Shown: positions 1 to 9,467, numbered from the stretch's first letter. The stretch is DNA of 64,000 nucleotides from JBNJGB01 sp051747385 (GCA_051747385.1 JBNJGB010000005.1:186001-250000); one strand, 5' to 3'. Notes: generated by a model from the sequence alone, not told the origin. Numbers and translations are program-made.

Positions 1-1745
1 CGGAGGCTCGCCAGCGGGCCCTTCACGCCGTAGGACTCGTCGGGGAACACCTCGTCCGTCCCCGGGTAGAACAGGACGCCGTCGCCGTTGGCGTAGTTCC
101 AGCCGGTCCGGCCGAAGGCGTCGTGGTCGCCCTTGTCCCGGCCGCCGAAGGTCTGGGCCCGCCGGAAGACGTTCGTGTCGCCCTGCCCGCCCTGGTAGTT
201 GTCGTAGTACGTCGTGTGCCAGTAGAACCAGCGCGGGATGTCCTCCTTGTGCTGGGCCCAGGCGACCTGGCGCAGGGCGACCCCGTCGTCCTCGATGGCG
301 AAGCTCCCGGTGGCCGGTCGCCCGCCGTTGTAGAAGAAGAAGCGCCGCTCGGGGTCCTTCTTCGCCTTGCGGAGAGCCCGCTCCCAGCGCTTCCGCGGCG
401 CCACCTTGAACGTCGAGCCCACCACGTCCAGGGAGGGCGTCTTGTCCAGCGCCGTGGGCAGGTCCAGGGTGGCGAAGGAGTGGATGGCCTTCCCCGGGCC
501 CGGGTTGTCGTCCATCCACGAGGCCCAGCGCTCGATCTTCGCGTACTCGTCCGACTCGTCGATGAGGTACAGCAGCACGTCCGTCTTCGGGGCGTGGTCC
601 TCGAACCACTTCGCCCACACGTCGGTGTGGCGCCGCATGCCGTCCTCGCCCTCGTCCTTCCAGCCCCACTTCCCGTAGGCGCCGATGACGAAGATGGCGT
701 CCCCGCGCCCCTCCGCCGGGCCCGCGTAGCCCCGGTCGGCCCGGTAGAGGCTGCCGTCGAGCCGATCCTCCCAGCCCGGACGCGGCGCGTCCTTCTTCCA
801 GGTGCCGGGGCCCTCGTTGGAGTCGAACAGGGCCAGGCGGTGCCGCCGCGCCATCTGGAAGTGGCGATCCTGCACCACCCGCATCGTCTCCGCCTTCGCC
901 CCCGGCTGGGGCCAGCCCTCGCCCACGTAGCGCTCGTTCAGCGGCCCGTAGCCCAGAAACGCCATGGCCCGGGTCGGGGGCTCGTCCGGCAGCGTGAAGT
1001 CCCGCACGTCCAGGTGGACCGGGAGGGTGCGCACGACCTCGTCGCCCTCGCGCACCTCCAGCTCGCCGTTCCAGGGGCCGGCGGGCGCGTCCTTCGGGAT
1101 CGTCACGTCCACCCAGATCATCTGGCTGGTGCCCGCCTTGATGCGGAAGGGCTGCTCCAGCTCGATGGGGACGGCGATGTCCGGATAGGAGTGATCGTGG
1201 TGTGGGCGGTCCTTCCAGCCTCCGGAGCCGTCGCCGCGCGAGCCGTGGGGACGCCGGAAGGGCTCCGGGACGTGCCGCTCGTCGTAGCCCTCCCACATGA
1301 GGCGACTCAGGCCCTCGATGGGCAGGTACCGCACGTAGAACAGCTCCACGGGCCGCCCGGTCCAGTCGAACAGATCGTCCTTGTCCGCGGGCTTCGAGCG
1401 CAGGGCGGCGTCCCCGGGCCCGTCCAGCTCCGACAGGCGCACCGAGACGTCGTCGACCCGGCCCTCCCCGGCCTCGAGCACCACGGCGAAGCTCACCGTC
1501 TCGTTGCGCGCGCCGAACACGCGGATGCGCTCACCGTCCCAGACGCTGTTGTGGACCGCGTCCGCGTCCTTCGCCGCCCGGAGCTCCTCCCGGGGCACCT
1601 TGTCGCCGCCCTCCTGGGCCCACACGGCGCTCACGTGCGCCGGGCGATCCGGCACGTCGACCTGTTCCTGCCCGGTGGCGTTGCACGCGCACTCCGGCAG
1701 GAACGCCGCCAGGATCGACAGCGGCAGCAGGGTGATCATCTCCAT
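1..1745 (-). CDS. DUF4091 (GH123-like) domain protein, C-terminus cut by window edge
   Basis: The frame is open from the ATG at 1743-1745 to the window edge, about 581 codons, so the stop lies outside. The start is preceded by a GGGAGAG ribosome-binding site. The N-terminus is hydrophobic (MEMITLLPLSILAAFLPECAC) and suggests export; the Cys residues do not form a good lipobox. A beta-sandwich-like region (residues ~30-230) is followed by a domain with the DUF4091 look: LYLIDESDEYAKIERW, then NGGRP and RWFYWHTTYYDNYQGGQGDTN. In the related GH123 family adjacent acidic residues are catalytic, and the DES/DE acids here sit at the matching place. Likely a secreted or surface glycosidase-type enzyme; the substrate cannot be told. 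The assignment rests on motif recognition only. Confidence 0.72.
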   Translation of the reverse strand, partial: MEMITLLPLSILAAFLPECACNATGQEQVDVPDRPAHVSAVWAQEGGDKVPREELRAAKDADAVHNSVWDGERIRVFGARNETVSFAVVLEAGEGRVDDVSVRLSELDGPGDAALRSKPADKDDLFDWTGRPVELFYVRYLPIEGLSRLMWEGYDERHVPEPFRRPHGSRGDGSGGWKDRPHHDHSYPDIAVPIELEQPFRIKAGTSQMIWVDVTIPKDAPAGPWNGELEVREGDEVVRTLPVHLDVRDFTLPDEPPTRAMAFLGYGPLNERYVGEGWPQPGAKAETMRVVQDRHFQMARRHRLALFDSNEGPGTWKKDAPRPGWEDRLDGSLYRADRGYAGPAEGRGDAIFVIGAYGKWGWKDEGEDGMRRHTDVWAKWFEDHAPKTDVLLYLIDESDEYAKIERWASWMDDNPGPGKAIHSFATLDLPTALDKTPSLDVVGSTFKVAPRKRWERALRKAKKDPERRFFFYNGGRPATGSFAIEDDGVALRQVAWAQHKEDIPRWFYWHTTYYDNYQGGQGDTNVFRRAQTFGGRDKGDHDAFGRTGWNYANGDGVLFYPGTDEVFPDESYGVKGPLASL

Positions 1746-2179
1746 GGCGGGCTCTCCCTTCCCGGCTCTCGCCGAGACCGACCGCGCGCACGTCGACCCG
1801 TCCCCCTCCGAGCGGAGGGCCCGCGCCCGCGGTTCGCATGTCCAAGAGAGGCTCCAGTATACGCTCCCGACCCCTACGACGTCATGCCGGGGTCGGCTCC
1901 GGGGAGCGTCCTCACGCCCCGTCGCCGACGCGATCGTGCCAGGGCGGTCGCAAAGTCGACCGCCCTCCCTTGCCCGTGCCCGTGCCCTTGCCCTTGCCTG
2001 CTCTCGAACGCGCAGAATCCATCGTTTCCGAGCGGATACAATCCGGCGCCGGGCGCCGTACCGCCGCGCGGCCCTCACTTGTCCGACTTTGCGATCGCCC
2101 TGGCGATCGTGCCGGGGGCGGCTGACTCGACCGCCCACAGGCGCTATCCTGTCCCAACGACCACGAGCGAGAGGTTGGT
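1746..2179. other. Intergenic region between divergent DUF4091 and PilZ genes
   Basis: This 434-bp gap holds the MITE-like element and its 8-bp duplications. The stretch 1746-1930 would carry the promoter of the leftward gene; no clear promoter hexamers are visible. Rightward, 2112-2179 precedes the PilZ start and contains GAGAGG as the ribosome-binding site. Confidence 0.5.
1939..2103. mobile_element. 165-bp MITE-like element, copy A
   Basis: Left end 1939-1958 (CCAGGGCGGTCGCAAAGTCG) and right end 2084-2103 (CGACTTTGCGATCGCCCTGG) are inverted repeats with one mismatch in 20. The element is flanked directly on both sides by the 8-mer CGATCGTG (1931-1938 and 2104-2111), a perfect target-site duplication. 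The left end also folds on itself: 1941-1950 pairs perfectly with 1957-1966 around a 6-base loop. Inside is a TTGCCC/GTGCCC hexamer run (about 1969-1999) and a GGCGCC-rich palindrome. There is no coding capacity. A second copy of identical length lies at 28532-28696. The right end is 76 bases from the start codon of the PilZ gene, so it may affect that gene's expression (inference). Confidence 0.82.
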
Positions 2180-2545
2180 ATGAGCGACGAGAGGCGAGAG
2201 TTCCCGCGTGTCGGGCAGAACACCCACGTGAAGTGCCGCCCCCTGAACGACGAGGGCCTGGAGGACCTCCAGGGCGACGGCTACACGGTGAACATCTCCG
2301 GCGGCGGGATCGGCTTCCTGTACAAGGAGTACGTGAAGCCGGGCTCGCACGTGGCGCTGAACCTGGAGCTTCCCCAGTTCCCGTCGGACGTCATCGCGCT
2401 CGCCCGCGTCGTGTGGTGCGAGCCGACCGGCGACGAGGAGGAGATGCCGTACGAGATCGGCGCCGAGTTCCACTGGATCGGCTGGGAGTCCTCGTCCGCG
2501 CAGAACCAGATCGCCACCTACATCCGGGACAAGCTCGAGTCCTGA
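2180..2545 (+). CDS. PilZ domain protein (predicted c-di-GMP receptor)
   Basis: A 121-aa single-domain PilZ protein. Both ligand motifs are present: RxxxR at R6-R10 (REFPR) and the D/NxSxxG motif as N38-I-S-G-G-G43. The domain fills the protein, which has no signal peptide or membrane segment, so it is a cytosolic receptor or adaptor. The ATG at 2180 follows GAGAGG. It is convergent with the RHS gene (66 bp between stops) and stands alone, just downstream of the MITE-like element. In this group c-di-GMP commonly controls exopolysaccharide and motility, and an exopolysaccharide locus begins about 8 kb away; a functional link is only inferred. Confidence 0.93.
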   Translation: MSDERREFPRVGQNTHVKCRPLNDEGLEDLQGDGYTVNISGGGIGFLYKEYVKPGSHVALNLELPQFPSDVIALARVVWCEPTGDEEEMPYEIGAEFHWIGWESSSAQNQIATYIRDKLES

Positions 2546-2611
2546 GCGGGCCCAGCCCTCGACGCGCGTCGCCTCCGCCACCCGGCCTCGGGGCAAGCTG
2601 GGGAGAGCACC

Positions 2612-5600
2612 TCAGCGCCAGCGGTTCGGGTCCGTCCGTCTTCGGTGCCGCTCCTCGCGGGTGAACTTGTCGGGGTCGTTCACGAGATCCCGGATGCGCT
2701 CCTCGGGCCAGCCCGGCTCCGGCACCTTCAGCTCACCCCGGCTCAGGCCCTTGGCGCAGGCCTCGATGCAGTCCTCGTTGGGATCCCGATCGGCGTAGTC
2801 CTGGCCGCAGTCGTTGTTCCACTCGTCCATGTCCCGGTCCGGCGTGCCGGGCAGGTTGTCGAACTTGCCCTTCAGCATCGGCTCGGGGACCTCGTGGAAC
2901 CAGGAGGCCAGGCGCGCGGTCTGGACGCCGAAGCGGCGGGTCATGCGGCAGTTCATGTTGCAGTGGCGGAGCGCCCCGACGGGACCCATGTGGGGGCCGT
3001 GGCCGTTGAGGCGGGCCCAGGCCTCCCGCCCCCCCAGCCGCGCCTCGTCCTCGACGTCGCCCATGACGATGTCGTCGAGGGCCTGCAGGACGTCGAGCCC
3101 GGTGGCGTCCAGGTAGTGCACGGGGTCGTTGCGGGCGTAGACGTACGGGTTCCAGTGACCGCCGCCGGTGCCGTGGGGATCGCGGCTCAGGAAGCGGATC
3201 AGCTCCGGGTCGTAGTCGCGGCGCCCCATGGACACGAGCCCCGTGTCCGGGTCGACGACGCCGCCCGCGAACCCGAACGGCTGGAAGCCGGGTGCGGTGT
3301 CCTGGATGATGCGCCCGAAGGCGTCGTAGTCGAGCCGCTGAACGACGGCGCCGGTCTGCGTGTCGACGACCAGGCGCGGCGACCCGAGGTGGTCGTAGAG
3401 GAGGCGGTAGGTGACGCCGTCCCGGATCATCAGGTCCGGGACGTTCGAGCGGAGGGCGTAGACGAACCGGGCGGCCACGGCGCCGGACGCGTCCAGCTCG
3501 GCCACGGGCCGCTCGAAGTCGTCGTAGACCCAGCCGCGATCCCAGGCGCCGTCCACCGTCCGCCCCACCCGGCGTCCCAGGGTGTCGTACAGGTAGCCGA
3601 TGACGGCGCCGTCCGGGAGGGTGACCGAGCGCAGCCGCCCGAGCACGTCGTGGTCCCAGGTGGTGACGCCCGTCGCGTCGGTCCGCGTGGCCACCGCGCC
3701 CGTCACGTCGTGGGTGAAGGTCGCGTCCCCGAAGCTCACGATGCGGTCGGCGGCGTCGTAGGCCGCCTCGACCCCGCGGATGGACGTGGCGTTGCCGTCG
3801 TCGTCGAAGGCGTAGGCCTCGGCGGTCGTGCCGTCCTCGTCGACCGCCGTGAGGCGCCCGCCGCCGTCGAACGTCGGGGCCCGCGTGGCGGCCGCGCCCT
3901 CGACCACCTCGTCCACGGCGACGATCCGGCCGGCGGCGTCGCGCTCGAAGGCGTAGGCGTAGACCGGCGCGCCGTCCACGGAGGCCGTGACGGACTCCAG
4001 CTGCCCGAAGGCGTCCCACGTCTGCTCGGTCGTGACCGCCCCGACCGCCGTGCCCGCCGGGGCGAATGCAGCCGGGTGCCAGGTGAGGCTCATGGCCCCC
4101 GCCGAGACCGGTAGCCCGTCGTCGTCGTACGCGAAGGAGACGGCGTGCCCGTCGTCCACGGTGCGCTCGACCACGCGGAAGCTGTCGTCGAAGCGCCGCG
4201 AGACGGTGTGGGCGGCGGGGCCGAAGTCGAAGGTCTGGGCGGCGAGCAGGAAGCCGTCCCAGGTGAAGCCGAGGGCGCCGTCGGGCGAGGTCCACGCGGT
4301 CGGCTGGCCGGTGGCCTCGTCGTAGGCGGCCGTGTGCGCGCCCTCCGGGGTGCTCAGGGTCGCCGGGCGGCCCAGGTCGTCCCGCTCGAGGTCGTAGCCG
4401 GTCTGGTCGGCGAACAGCACGCGCGACAACGCGTGGTCGGCGTCGTACTCGAAGGCGACGGGATCCGCGGGCGCAGGGGGCGTCCAGGAGGTCACGCGCC
4501 CGGCGGCGTCGAACGTGTAGGCGTGGACGTCGCCGGAGGGGGTGGTGAGCGCGGTCATCCGCCCCATGCCGTCGAGCGTGGCCTCCAGCGTGCGGCCGTC
4601 CGCGAAGGTGATGCGGTCGACGCGCCCGTCCGCGTCGCGGCCCCAGGTGGTGGTGCGGCCCAAGGGATCGGTGACCGTCTCCGGCCCCGCGTGCGCTCCG
4701 TAGCCGTAGGTGAGCGTGCGGTCGCCCTGGCCGGCCGAGGCCACGCGCCCCTCCTCGTCCCAGGTCACCTCGAGGGGCACGAACCCGGGGATCTCGGCCC
4801 TCGCGAGGCGGCCCTCGGCGTCGAAGGCGTGCACGTAGGTCCGGCCCTCGGGCGTGGTGTAGGTCCAGGTGGCGGCCTCCGGGTCCCAGGCGTCGGTGTA
4901 CGTGCGGCCGTCCACCGTGCGGGTCCAGGTGAGCGCGCCCACCGCGAGGCCCTCGGGCAGGGGCGCCTCGTCGTCGGCTGCCTCGGCCTCGACGGACTGT
5001 GTCACGACCTGCACCGACCCGGACGGGACGGCGGTGCTGCGCTCGCCCAGGAAGCCGGCCTGGCCGGCCAGGCGCGGATCGTCGACCACCCGGCTGGTGG
5101 TGACCGTGCCGTCCGGTGCAGTCACGACCGTGAGGCCGTCCTCCTCCACCCGCGTGGCCGTGACGCCGTCGGAGACCGTCCCGCCGGGGGCGTACAGGGT
5201 CGTGTCGCCGCTGGCGGTGGTGACCTCCACGCCCCCGGTCGTCCGCACGAGGCTCAGCCCACCCCCGTCCGCGTCGAGGGTCCCGGTGAGCCGGCCCGCG
5301 GCGTCCCAGGTGTACTCGGTGGTGCTCCCGGCGAAGTCCGTGAGCGCGAGCAGCAGCCCGCCGGGGCCGTAGGTCGCCGACGCCGTCCGGCCCGCCGGGG
5401 TGGTGAAGGAGTCGACGTACCCGCCCTCGTCCAGCGTGACCTCGGTGCGGTGACCCCCGGGCCCCACGATGGCCGACAGGCCGCCCGCGGTGTCGCGCTC
5501 CAGGGTGGTCACCCTCCCCTGCCCGTCGGTGACGGAGGCCAGGCGCCCCTCGGCGTCGTAGGCGAAGGTGCGCACGGCCTCGCCCGTGAGGGTGTCGTAG

Positions 5601-8600
5601 CTGGCCAGGTGCCGGCCGGACGGGGCGAACCGGTAGGCCAGCGTCCCGTCCGCGGACGTGACGAACGAGTCGAGCCCCAGGTCGGCCTCGGTGGCCACGC
5701 CCGGCAGCACGCGCACGAAGTTGTAGAGGTGGATGTCCTCGAGCAGGCGCACGTCCGTGAAGTACAGCGCCCCGTCCGGCCCCAGGGCCATGCTGTTCAC
5801 GAAGGTCAGGAAGATGCCGTCGGCCGGGAGCACGTCCTCGCTCCGCGTGTCCCGGGGCATGATCCCGGCCGCCGCGAGCTCGGCGTCGCTCGCCCCGGCG
5901 ATCACGCGCGGGCCGGCGTCGTCGACCTGCGTCAGGACGTCGTAGGTGCCCATGACCTCGGCGACGATGACCCCGCCGCCGGGAGCGGGGGCGAGGCTCT
6001 CCACGCCGAACCCGTCGAGGACGTAGAACGCGTCGATGGTCCCGTCGGGCGTGATGCGCCGGACGGTCTCCTGGCGCTGCTCGTAGAAGTACAGGCTGCC
6101 GTCCTCGTCGAAGACCATGCCCGTCTGGCCCACGGAGAGCCCCGCCTCCGACGCCGGCCCGCCGTCGCCGTTCGCCTCGCCTGCCAGCGGGTCGCCGTAG
6201 ACGGGGGTGAAGTCGACCTCGCCCTCCGTGACGCGCTGGATCCGACCCTCGTTGGCGACCCAGACGGTGTCGTCGGGCGCGATGGCCAGGGCCTGGATGG
6301 GGTCGAACCCGGTCGGGGCGTCCAGCAGGCACTGCCCGGCGTACACCTCCACCACCCCGTCCTCGACCACGTGCACGCAGCCGCCCAGGTTGGAGACGAA
6401 CACGCGCCCCTGAGAGTCGACGGCGACGTTGTCCATGGGCACGACCGCCTCTGTGGCCGGCCCGCCGAGGCCGCACCCCGTCGACTGGAGACACCCGCTC
6501 TCCTGGGCCTCCTGGTCCGTGGCGAAGACCCGGCCCAGGAAGTGCTCCACGCTGCCGTCCTGTAGGAGGCGGAGGACCACGCTGCCCCCGGTGGGGCTCA
6601 CGGTGCGGAAGTAGACCGAGCCGTCGGGCGCCGCGGCGATGTCCGCGAACAGGTCGAGCTGGCGCGGATCCAGGGGCAGGTGCGCGAGGTCGCCGGAGAA
6701 CGCCTGGAAGGTGAGCACCTCTCCGCCCTCCTCCCCGGCGACGCCGGTGGACGGCGCCTCGCGCTCGCGGTGTCCGGCGGTGAACAGGGCCTGCGCGTCG
6801 GCGCCGTAGAAGTGGTGCCCGTCGAGCATCCAGCCGCCCAGCGCCAGGGTGTCCCGGGCGTCCAGGCCGCCGATCTCGCCGCGGAACGTCCGCCGGACCG
6901 GGAACAGGACGCGCCCGTCCTGCAGGACCTCGCCGCCCGCCGCCCCGAACGAGGCATCGGCGCCGGCCAGCGGCGCCGCGTAGTCCACCTCGTAGAAGTA
7001 CGAGACGGCCACCCGGACCGGCACCAGGCCGTACAGCCTGCGGCCGTAGGCGTCGAGGCCGTCCCAGGTGAAGGTGTGGGTCAGGTTCGCGTCCGGAGGG
7101 TACTCCTCGCCGGCCCGCTGGCCGGCCACCTGGATCTCGATGCCGACCTTCACCAGCGAGGCCGGCGGGTCGTCGCCGGTGAGCGGCCACTCGAAGGTCC
7201 GCCCGCTGCCCGCGAAGGTGCGGTCGCTGCGGTAGACCAGCGGCGTGGGGACGCCGGGCAGGCTCACCTGCTCCATGAGGACCTGGCTCTCGCACTCCAC
7301 GATGGAGCCCCTCCGGCCGCAGGGGTCCGGGTTCTCGGGGAACTCGCCGTCCGGCTCCGTCGCGTCGTCCGGGAGGTCGAAGGGCCAGTTGAAGTCCCAG
7401 GGCGAGAAGTGGGTCACCGCGACCCGCCAGACCTCGTCGCCCGCGGAGAGCTGGGACGCCATGGCCACCCGCTCGGCGTCCGGGATGCCCGCCGCAGCCA
7501 GCTCCGAGTCTCCCTCTGCCTCCCCGTCCCCGTCCAGGTCCAGCTCGGCCCGCCCGTCGGTCACCGAGACCACCTGCAGGACCCGGCCGTCCTGCGACGC
7601 CTCCCACGCCTGGCTGCTGCGGTCGTAGACCCCGGAGGGGACCGCCGTGCCCACGTCGAAGCCGAGGAAGTTGTCCAGGTAGACCGCGACGGGCGCCGAG
7701 AAGCTCACCGACTCCGCTCCGACTGCGAGGGCCTCGTCCAGGGAGAGCTCCACGGCGTAGGTGTAGGCAGTGTCTTCGGGAAGCTCGGCCGGCATGGCCT
7801 GCTCGCCCAGGTCGCCCACGGTGAACTCGGTCGCCCGGACGGTGAAGGTGTCGAGGATCTGCGTGGAGCCGTCGGGGAGGGTCAGGGTCGCCTGCGTTCC
7901 CGGGGCGAACCACGCGCGGGCGGTGCGCTCGCCGTCCGAGTCGGCCTGCGTGGTCGCCACCGCCACGCCTCCGTCGGTGCCGTCCAGCTCCGTCCGGGCC
8001 TGGTCCAGGGGCGTGAGGACGATGTCGGGATACGTGGTGAAGTCCCGCCCCTCCGGCGTCCGGGTGCGGTCGACCGGCAGGTGCCCGTCCGCCTCGAAGC
8101 GGACCGTGACGGGCTCGTCGCCGTTCACCACCAGGTCCACGTCGCCCCCGCCGCGGCTGAACGTGTGACCCATCTCCGGGCGACCGGGGCAGCTCGCGCG
8201 GACGCCCGGGAGGGGCTCGCCGTCCACACCGAGGACGCGGCCCCGCACGACCGCCACGCGCTCCGGCTCGAGGGCCGCCGGGTCCAGGCCGCGGATCACT
8301 GCGTCGTCGCCCTCGTACAGGAAGCGGATACCCTCGGCGAACGCCGCCCCGTCGGTCGGGTCCCACGGCGGCGCGGAGGCGCTCGGCTCGGGCGGTGGGG
8401 TCACGCAGGCGGGGAACTCCGCACACGCCTCGTCGGCACAGTCGGTCGCGCCGTCGCCGTCGTCGTCGGCGCCGTCGTCGCAGACCTCCAGCGTGACGGC
8501 GCCAGGCGGGCCATCGGGCGGCCCCTCGTCCGGGCCGACGTCCTCCTCCGCCGAGCCGCCCCCGCCTCCGCAGGCGAGGACCCCGGCCAGCAGGCCGGCG

Positions 8601-8668
8601 AGGAGCAGCAGGAGGGGCCTCGGCGCATGCCTCGACCCCGCGGACACGACAGGGCGGTGCAGACTCAC
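2612..8668 (-). CDS. Giant RHS/YD-repeat lipoprotein with NHL region and toxin-like C-terminal domain
   Basis: About 2018 aa from a GTG at 8666-8668 (CGGAG upstream); a TTG at 8750-8752 would add 28 residues. The lipobox is in LLLLLAGLLAGVLAC, then Gly-rich linker and a DDGADDDGDGATDC metal-binding-like motif. A carboxypeptidase-regulatory-like domain follows (VRGRVLGVDGEPLPGVRA), an NHL-type propeller in the middle (PDGSVYF, PDDTVWVAN, PDGALYFTD), then many YD repeats. The RHS core ends at FGFAGGVVDPDTGLVSMGRR ... FLSRDP ... NPYVYARNDPVHYLDATG. Beyond it lie ~165 unique residues with RH(CNMN), HE, D-x-x-NN-x-x-G and several Cys, a pattern I associate with RHS toxin tips such as DUF6973. No immunity gene candidate lies downstream; the next gene is the convergent PilZ gene. 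It could be a contact toxin or a structural teneurin-like surface protein. Confidence 0.9.
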   Translation of the reverse strand: MSLHRPVVSAGSRHAPRPLLLLLAGLLAGVLACGGGGGSAEEDVGPDEGPPDGPPGAVTLEVCDDGADDDGDGATDCADEACAEFPACVTPPPEPSASAPPWDPTDGAAFAEGIRFLYEGDDAVIRGLDPAALEPERVAVVRGRVLGVDGEPLPGVRASCPGRPEMGHTFSRGGGDVDLVVNGDEPVTVRFEADGHLPVDRTRTPEGRDFTTYPDIVLTPLDQARTELDGTDGGVAVATTQADSDGERTARAWFAPGTQATLTLPDGSTQILDTFTVRATEFTVGDLGEQAMPAELPEDTAYTYAVELSLDEALAVGAESVSFSAPVAVYLDNFLGFDVGTAVPSGVYDRSSQAWEASQDGRVLQVVSVTDGRAELDLDGDGEAEGDSELAAAGIPDAERVAMASQLSAGDEVWRVAVTHFSPWDFNWPFDLPDDATEPDGEFPENPDPCGRRGSIVECESQVLMEQVSLPGVPTPLVYRSDRTFAGSGRTFEWPLTGDDPPASLVKVGIEIQVAGQRAGEEYPPDANLTHTFTWDGLDAYGRRLYGLVPVRVAVSYFYEVDYAAPLAGADASFGAAGGEVLQDGRVLFPVRRTFRGEIGGLDARDTLALGGWMLDGHHFYGADAQALFTAGHREREAPSTGVAGEEGGEVLTFQAFSGDLAHLPLDPRQLDLFADIAAAPDGSVYFRTVSPTGGSVVLRLLQDGSVEHFLGRVFATDQEAQESGCLQSTGCGLGGPATEAVVPMDNVAVDSQGRVFVSNLGGCVHVVEDGVVEVYAGQCLLDAPTGFDPIQALAIAPDDTVWVANEGRIQRVTEGEVDFTPVYGDPLAGEANGDGGPASEAGLSVGQTGMVFDEDGSLYFYEQRQETVRRITPDGTIDAFYVLDGFGVESLAPAPGGGVIVAEVMGTYDVLTQVDDAGPRVIAGASDAELAAAGIMPRDTRSEDVLPADGIFLTFVNSMALGPDGALYFTDVRLLEDIHLYNFVRVLPGVATEADLGLDSFVTSADGTLAYRFAPSGRHLASYDTLTGEAVRTFAYDAEGRLASVTDGQGRVTTLERDTAGGLSAIVGPGGHRTEVTLDEGGYVDSFTTPAGRTASATYGPGGLLLALTDFAGSTTEYTWDAAGRLTGTLDADGGGLSLVRTTGGVEVTTASGDTTLYAPGGTVSDGVTATRVEEDGLTVVTAPDGTVTTSRVVDDPRLAGQAGFLGERSTAVPSGSVQVVTQSVEAEAADDEAPLPEGLAVGALTWTRTVDGRTYTDAWDPEAATWTYTTPEGRTYVHAFDAEGRLARAEIPGFVPLEVTWDEEGRVASAGQGDRTLTYGYGAHAGPETVTDPLGRTTTWGRDADGRVDRITFADGRTLEATLDGMGRMTALTTPSGDVHAYTFDAAGRVTSWTPPAPADPVAFEYDADHALSRVLFADQTGYDLERDDLGRPATLSTPEGAHTAAYDEATGQPTAWTSPDGALGFTWDGFLLAAQTFDFGPAAHTVSRRFDDSFRVVERTVDDGHAVSFAYDDDGLPVSAGAMSLTWHPAAFAPAGTAVGAVTTEQTWDAFGQLESVTASVDGAPVYAYAFERDAAGRIVAVDEVVEGAAATRAPTFDGGGRLTAVDEDGTTAEAYAFDDDGNATSIRGVEAAYDAADRIVSFGDATFTHDVTGAVATRTDATGVTTWDHDVLGRLRSVTLPDGAVIGYLYDTLGRRVGRTVDGAWDRGWVYDDFERPVAELDASGAVAARFVYALRSNVPDLMIRDGVTYRLLYDHLGSPRLVVDTQTGAVVQRLDYDAFGRIIQDTAPGFQPFGFAGGVVDPDTGLVSMGRRDYDPELIRFLSRDPHGTGGGHWNPYVYARNDPVHYLDATGLDVLQALDDIVMGDVEDEARLGGREAWARLNGHGPHMGPVGALRHCNMNCRMTRRFGVQTARLASWFHEVPEPMLKGKFDNLPGTPDRDMDEWNNDCGQDYADRDPNEDCIEACAKGLSRGELKVPEPGWPEERIRDLVNDPDKFTREERHRRRTDPNRWR

Positions 8669-9467
8669 GGGGGCACTCCGGGGAACGCGGCGGCACACAC
8701 GGCGCGCGAGGGCGGTGTGCGCCGCCGGTCGGGAGGAGAAGGTCCGCGACAATGGGCTGTACGTCGATGGTGCGCCGCTGGCCGGGGCCGGTCGAGATCG
8801 GGGCCGCGCTCGGCCCCCCGGGGACGGAGGCGCCCCGGCAGGCTGAGGGGCAGGTCACCGACGTCGCCGCCCCACCAGTGGACAGAGGACGGGAGTCACC
8901 CAGCCTGCCGCCGCCGGCGGCTGCCCGGCCACGGCGCATGGCTCCACCACCTCGGTGCGGGATACGAGAACGTGCGCAACGAATCGCGCTCACCTCGTCA
9001 TGGAGGGCTGGCGCGGACCTGTCGCTCGGCGACGCCCACACCGAGCGATCCGGTCGGCGACGTTGAACCACTGGTCGTCGCGGAAGCCGACCGGCAGGCC
9101 CACTCCAGCGGTTCGATCCGCGCGCTCGCCACGGCGCTCGTAGAGCACCTGCACGCCCACGGGCTACGAGCCCTCATTGGATCCTCGAGCCGGATCGCAT
9201 CCGGATCGGCGGATGGGCCCGGTGCCCGGGACGTAAGTGAATGCACGGCGTCGGATCCGATCGAGGCCCCGTTGCCGCCAGCAGCCAGCCCAACGCCTGC
9301 GCCCGCGTGACGGGAGCCGAGCGCCACCGTCTACATGCCCACCGACGTCGAGATCAGCCTCGAGAACGGCGACGCCCCCATGGGCGCCCTCCAGGTGTTT
9401 GCAGACCCCGCCCCGGCCCCCAGGTACACCGACTGGCTCCCGGAGTCCGCCGGGAAGCAGGCGCGCG
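8669..9467. other. Long intergenic region with decayed coding fragments
   Basis: About 800 bp without a convincing gene. Two pieces look like worn coding sequence. One is on the - strand at 8990-9160 (listed separately). The other is a 51-codon + strand frame at 9335-9490 (MPTDVEISLENGDAPMGALQ...), which runs into the 3' end of the next gene and has no strong ribosome-binding site. The promoter of the RHS gene should lie at about 8670-8800, but no clear elements are visible. Confidence 0.4.
8990..9160 (-). pseudogene. Possible gene remnant
   Basis: A 56-residue frame, VGVQVLYERRGERADRTAGV...LPVGFRDDQWFNVADRIARCG, reads like a real protein segment with protein-like composition. It starts only at a GTG right after an in-frame TAG and decays into Arg-rich sequence before its stop. 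I do not recognise the family. It is most simply a fragment of a lost gene, but could be chance. Confidence 0.25.

Noticed and set aside
123..2183. Long + strand open frame with Val/Leu/Arg/Pro-rich translation
   Set aside because: It lies antisense to the DUF4091 gene and crosses the mobile element. Its composition is that of antisense frames in very GC-rich DNA.
2546..2611. Bidirectional terminator between the PilZ and RHS genes
   Set aside because: No convincing stem-loop with a T-rich tail can be drawn in these 66 bases.
2733..9071. 2112-codon - strand open frame overlapping the RHS gene in another frame
   Set aside because: Arg/Gly-rich shadow of the RHS gene; the RHS frame has signal peptide, YD repeats and core motifs.
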